From Lepidostoma basale (Eukaryota > Arthropoda > Insecta > Trichoptera > Lepidostomatidae), in contig JAHDVF020001227.1 of NCBI GenBank assembly GCA_022606425.2, forward strand, positions 1-64,000: a stretch of DNA of 64,000 nt, in the 5' to 3' direction. Every line of letters starts with the position of its first letter. The stretch's first letter is position 1. Shown here piece after piece: positions 60,101 to 64,000 of this stretch. Under the pieces are notes generated by a model that did no database searches, was not told the origin of the DNA, and saw only the letters and a list, made by a program, of their open reading frames with translations. Position numbers and translations under genes: made by a program.

Positions 60101-63100
60101 CTCATAATACTAAGTTATTTTAACCTATTATTTATTACAATGGATAGTCATAAAGTAAGATAATAACCTAATAGATAGATGATACACTTGTCCAAATTGG
60201 TTTTATGAGTCACATAGAAATGTTATCATAAAAATGACATTATCCCTTATTTAACTTTCTCCCTTAAAATGACCACTAGAAAATTATTAGAAAATTCAAA
60301 ATTCTATGTAAAATGAAGGGTGTCGTTTATCACCTTGCAAAGGTTATATAACTAACTAGCTAACCATCATGTCGTTTCTCAGAGGGTTAGGCAGAGAGGA
60401 TGGACTGCTAATATTCTATCCTGATATAACTCTCGTGCATCTTCTACATTCACACACTAACACGCACGCTCGTCTATTGCTCTGACTAGGAACGTGGCCA
60501 CCATTTAGTGATTGATTAATTTGGTTGTGCCATGTCTTCCTTGGCCTTCCTCGACTTATTTTTCCATTCAAACTACATGTATATATCTTTTTAACATGTT
60601 TGCTGCTGCATATCTTCTTCTTCCTCAGCCTTTTACCGTCCACTCCTGGACAAAGGCCTCCTCCATTCGCTTCCACGTCACTCTGTCTTGTGCAGACTGC
60701 ATTCAGGTTATTCTGACATGTCTGTTCTGATCATCCTTCCACCGTAGTTGCGGTCGCCTTACACTTCTCTTTGCTGTCCACAGTCTCCAAGTCAGCAGTC
60801 TTCTTGTCCATTTTTCGTCAGAGCTTCTGGCTACGTGACCTGCCTATTGCCATTTTAGAGACGCCACCCGGTGGATGATGTCGGTGACCTTTGTTTTTTC
60901 TCTCACAGTATCGTTTCTGACTCTGTCTCTTAGGCTTATTCCTAACATGGCTCTTTCCATAGTTCTTTGGGTCACTCGTAGTTTCGCGGTACTTTGTTTG
61001 GACAATGTTACAGTTTCAAGACCATAAATACCAACTGGCAGAACACAGGCTTCATAGACTTTTCGTTTCAGGTTGATCGGTATTTTCTGCATATAATACC
61101 GAATAATTACGCTGAATGCTACGCTGAGGGAATTCCACTTACAACTAAACGCCTAGCGGAGCGTTGTGTAGTTATTGGCGGACATCGTACCAAACTATAC
61201 AAATAACTGTTGATACTCACACTATAGGAACATGACGCGAACACACATCCTCAGCATGGCTACAAACTATACTTTGATGCGGATATGCGTCATTAGCACT
61301 CAACATGTTAACTATTCTTCACTCATTCGTTCCTTATCTCCAAACCATCTTAATTGTATTTAGAATGCATTCAATCGCCTTACATCTCTTTCTTACTACT
61401 TTGTTCAGTATTCTATTACACATTGTATTTCATTATCCTTGTAATTATGCAAAGTATAAACTAACCTAACTAACCATCACGCCATTTCTCCGGAGGGGTA
61501 GGCAGAGAGGATGGATCGCCACAATGGCCTGTCCTGGCATACCTCTTGGGCTTCCTCTACATTCATACATCGTACCATGCACGCACGTCGATTATTCTGA
61601 CTTCGAATATGGCCGTCATTTAGTAATTGATTAATTTGGTCATGCCATGTTTTCCTCGGTCGTCCTCGGCTTTTTTTCCCACTCACGCTGCTTGTGTACA
61701 ACTTTTTAACCATTCTACTCTCATCCATTCGTTCCATATGTCCAAACCATCTCAGGGATCCTTTTTTAATTTTAATCATGATGCAGTCATCTGCCTTACA
61801 TTTCTTTCTTACTTCATCATTCGGTATCCTATCATACAACATTTTCCCGCACATTCTTCTTAGTGATCTCATTTCTACGGCATTTATCCTGCTTTCATCC
61901 TTCTTTTGCCAGCTCCAAGCTTCACTTCCATAGATGAGGGTTGGCACTAGAACTCCATTGTGTACTGCCATCTTTGCTTCTGTGGATATATTTCTATTTG
62001 CAGTAATGACTTTGAGTGCGCCATTTATTTTATGCAAGTATATATATAATCCTAAAGCTTAAAAGCATTATTAGGAGTTAATCTGAGTGGAAAGCAAATT
62101 ATAATTCCTATTATGGAAAACACAACCAGTTTATGGGTGTAAAAACATTGATAAGAATACCAATAACACTCTTGTCTCGATGCGGCCGAGATTAGGACCC
62201 AAGTTTACCCACAATGTGCCTGCTTTAGTGAATTATCAAACATACCAACATTCCAATGCAAATACACACATGTAATGTATTGTTTTCACCTTCTACCAAC
62301 TCCTGTATTGATTTAAAAAAATGTAATCAAAACACAATACAATTGCACATTGAAAAATCAAAAATATATGTTTCAATCTAATTTAGAGATTGCATTACAA
62401 TACACATATTTTATTTTGAATTTATATTTACTAGTAGAATAAATGGAGAAAACATTCATTAAGATGATTAATACAAATGAAAACGTCCATTTTCTAGAAG
62501 TTTTTTTAATATTTTATGTGAATGAAATGTTTCACTTGTCTAATGCATTATCAAATTATATTTGACCATTTGATAATGGCTTAGACAAGTGAAACATATC
62601 ATTCGCATAAAATATAATAAAACTTCTAGAAAACTGATGTTTTCATTAATATTAATTATTTAATGTAGAGTTTTACATCACTGTTCAAGAAACAATTAAT
62701 TCAATAAGATGGTTTGGACACATGGAAACAGAAATACGACGATTATTTTCCTATCTATAACTGTATCTAAAGAGGTCTATCTCTTTGGTATCTCGTTAAG
62801 AAGACAAATCGTCTTCAATACAGGAAAACTTTGAAGCGCCTCTGTGCGGCGATATGGGGCATAAAATAAGATATGCTCCCTTGCTCTGCTATAACATATA
62901 GTGATCTTAACTCGATGGTTGCCAGAGACGAGATATCTCGGCAAATGGCACAGTGCCCGTGTGGCCAGAGACGAGATATCTTGGTAGAACTTTTGGTGAC
63001 GTATTCTTGCGCCGTATTGACTTGTATTGACAATTTGGCAGAAGCGGAACATCCCGAAATATTTTATTAAGTTTTATCCGATTTATCCGATTTTTATCCG

Positions 63101-63607
63101 ATTTATCAGTAAATTTCGAAAACTGTTTCAGCTGACAGTATACAGATGTCATATTGCAGGGCTATCACAACCAAAAATATTAGGTACTCGCTGTCAGAAT
63201 CGTCGATCGTTTGCGTAGTTTTAGTATAATTTTCAATAATTATTATAAAAGTATTTGGTATTACTTGTTTTCGGTATGTCAGCACCTATTTTATTAGTGT
63301 TTTGCTAGTGATATCGGTCTCTTTTTATAACTCTTCACAATTTGCTTTGTGTTAAGTTCGTAGTAAATTATAATTTCTTTCTAACACAGCAAAAAAAAAT
63401 TTTTTTTTGACAAAAAATATTCGGCCTGCTGAGCACTGCGGCGTGATTTATTTGCGGCTATGAAAAGGTTTAACAAGGAAGATGTGATGTCTCACCTTCT
63501 GCGTGTCTTCTGCTGGCGGGGTTTGCGGCAAAGAGGGTCTGGCACGGGGCCGGGGGCCTCACAAAGCCGGATGCGGTGCGGGGTCTTCACATTCTCTTTC
63601 ACCGTCA
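56909..63607 (-). CDS. KMT5A: Histone H4-K20 methyltransferase PR-Set7/KMT5A (SET8), 3' part; 5' end outside window
   Basis: Nuclear SET-domain enzyme that monomethylates histone H4 lysine 20 using S-adenosylmethionine; known roles of the family are chromatin compaction, S-phase control and DNA repair. Exons in transcript order: 63607-63496, 59305-59062, 58341-58151, 57119-56909. Phases match at every GT-AG junction, giving 251 residues here. Hallmarks: HKLTEYFPVRRSVRRTKK just before the SET domain, which is diagnostic of PR-Set7; GKGRGVIA and FVVEYAGEL at the SET start; GCYMYYF; the split QQY-C-IDAT junction; LGRLVNHSRGGN (SAM-binding NHS); VSYDYGDRS with the catalytic-region Tyr; and the C-terminal HPWL. 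The first visible exon starts with the last two bases of a codon, so at least one upstream exon lies beyond 64000. Introns hold SINE, LINE, hAT-like and foldback repeats. Confidence 0.96.
57187..57305 (-). repeat. Foldback family B copy, damaged core, in PR-Set7 intron
   Basis: - strand CTGATGCC, stem II and GAAACAGCTGTC remain; two bases of the first box are lost. Confidence 0.6.
57512..57860 (-). pseudogene. CR1/L2-like 3' end, copy of 4880-5190
   Basis: Inverted copy with RSANSSAIGRLVE-coding sequence and the conserved end atgcgcccttgaggtgatta. Confidence 0.8.
58151..58341 (-). CDS. KMT5A: PR-Set7 SET-domain exon A
   Basis: It encodes GKGRGVIAARHFRRGEF, VEYAGEL, YAQDAGKGCYMYYF and ends in QQY plus TG of a split Cys codon. 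Acceptor ctcag, donor gtgagt. Confidence 0.97.
58460..58939. mobile_element. hAT-like palindromic MITE in PR-Set7 intron
   Basis: The ends AGAGATGGG / AGGGATGTG and an almost complete internal palindrome (arms of about 170 bases, centre near 58630) are flanked by a 10-base direct repeat AGTTCAAACT (58450-58459, 58940-58949). A gagtcgactc-rich subterminal block is typical of hAT MITEs. Confidence 0.75.
59062..59305 (-). CDS. KMT5A: PR-Set7 exon with diagnostic YFPVRRS motif
   Basis: It encodes an acidic/Gly-rich linker, then KLTEYFPVRRSVRRTKK and a charged helix ending EEGLE. The motif directly precedes the SET domain in PR-Set7/KMT5A proteins from flies to mammals. Acceptor attccag, donor gtgaat. 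Confidence 0.95.
59310..59784. other. PR-Set7 intron, no feature seen
   Basis: AT-rich intron sequence. Confidence 0.4.
59785..59915 (+). pseudogene. Non-LTR 3' end, (GAA)n type, short
   Basis: ggactcgtcctcctagaagacctcctaaaa to gaccacataggtctatagaaagaag matches 32770-32890. Confidence 0.7.
59916..60354. other. PR-Set7 intron, no feature seen
   Basis: AT-rich intron sequence. Confidence 0.4.
60355..60606 (-). pseudogene. Non-LTR retrotransposon 3' end, (GTTA)-tail family
   Basis: Inverted tail ataactaactagctaaccatc, then a [26 protein letters not shown] block. It ends where an RTE fragment begins. Confidence 0.75.
60608..61110 (-). pseudogene. RTE-clade non-LTR retrotransposon C-terminal region
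   Basis: The - strand reads [40 protein letters not shown] and LGISLRDRVRNDTVREKTKV, then LKWQ and a frameshifted tail. Closely related to 14612-15215. Confidence 0.85.
61315..62035 (-). pseudogene. Non-LTR retrotransposon tail, longest open copy of the (GTTA)-tail family
   Basis: The - strand is open for 186 codons from MHKINGALKVITANRNIS through [28 protein letters not shown] and [19 protein letters not shown] to SAYPSGEMA. 61315-61440 is a short diverged second piece. Confidence 0.88.
62050..62464. other. PR-Set7 intron, no feature seen
   Basis: AT-rich intron sequence. Confidence 0.4.
62465..62695. repeat. Foldback family A palindrome in PR-Set7 intron
   Basis: Arms mirrored about 62560. 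The right arm ends gttttacatcactgttcaag. Confidence 0.75.
62696..63490. other. PR-Set7 intron with short direct repeats
   Basis: gccagagacgagatatct occurs at 62921-62938 and 62964-62981, and a ttatccgat repeat at 63073-63110. No exon is recognised. Confidence 0.5.
63496..63607 (-). CDS. KMT5A: PR-Set7 internal exon, N-terminal basic region (first visible)
   Basis: On the - strand it runs from ttgcag at 63608 to gtgag after 63496. It is Pro/Arg-rich (KTPHRIRLCEAPGP, then QQKTRR), with no domain of its own. It is assigned by frame continuity: its final AG plus the A of the next exon makes Arg. The start phase requires an upstream exon. Confidence 0.75.
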
Positions 63608-63732
63608 CTGCAACACAATCTTTCATTCACCCAGAATGCATTATGTAAACTGTGGTATAAGTTTTAACAACTAACATTACAATAAGTACAGTGAATACAA
63701 TTGAAATAAACATTAAAAAACACGTTTTTTAA

Positions 63733-63870
63733 CCCCTATTATACGGCTGGCTACATTTGCAGTCCAATTTTTTTTTTTTTATCAAACTGCGGCAGACTAC
63801 ATTTCCAGCTCAATTGAATGTACCTTATAAACTTTTTTAACTTTAGTTTCTTAGTATTAAATTGTACATA
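63733..63870 (+). repeat. TTAA-flanked repeat end, copy of 38162-38300
   Basis: TTAACCCC, then acggctggctacatttgcag. The remainder may run off the window. Confidence 0.5.
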
Positions 63871-64000
63871 TTACATATTATGATTTGTGGTCGAATACAT
63901 AACTCTGATATTTTGAATGACTTGACTTTGTTTGTCCCTGACAATTATCTGCGACCAAGGTTTCATAGATTATTTCACCTGCCACTGTGTAGAACCAATC

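Noticed and set aside
63608..64000. Upstream PR-Set7 exon within the window
   Set aside because: No frame with a suitable donor in the required phase and no family motif; the 5' exons are taken to lie outside.

Overview
This is about 64 kb of an AT-rich, intron-rich animal genome, most probably an insect and plausibly a moth or butterfly. The evidence is short GC-richer exons with GT-AG introns, RTE-type non-LTR retrotransposon tails of the kind common in Lepidoptera, and short interstitial runs of the arthropod telomere unit (CCTAA/TTAGG). There are no bacterial features. The species is an inference.

Two protein-coding genes can be supported. (1) A complete SLC26-family anion transporter (prestin/sulfate-permease type) lies on the + strand, with 17 coding exons from 3426 to 34048. 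The exons join in frame at every junction into a 696-residue protein with an N-terminal cytosolic segment, the SLC26 membrane domain and a C-terminal STAS domain. (2) The 3' part of a PR-Set7/KMT5A (SET8) histone H4 lysine-20 methyltransferase gene lies on the - strand. Four exons between 63607 and 56909 encode the conserved pre-SET basic motif and the whole SET domain; its 5' end lies beyond the right edge. The genes converge and are separated by about 23 kb with no supported gene.

Almost everything else is repeat. Introns and intergenic DNA hold more than 20 fragments of one non-LTR family whose 3' end is a (GTTA)n tail, other RTE, CR1/L2 and Jockey-like fragments, two tRNA-derived SINE families, a SINE-like repeat that shares the LINE tail, hAT, Tc1/mariner, pogo/Tigger and piggyBac-like remnants with readable terminal repeats and target-site duplications, three minisatellites, and an uncharacterised repeat seen six times.

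The most unusual signal is a set of foldback repeats whose centre reads as a hammerhead-ribozyme core: CUGANGA, hairpin, GAAAC, a minimal stem III, then GUC or GUU. At least four sequence-unrelated families carry it (best copies 12028-12223, 13860-13940, 24120-24195, 33190-33256), plus a fifth, abundant palindromic family with a degenerate core. One copy is a clean insertion of about 196 bp inside a LINE, so at least that family is, or was, a discrete mobile unit. Hammerheads are known in Penelope-like retroelements and retrozymes; whether these repeats belong there, and whether any copy self-cleaves, is open.
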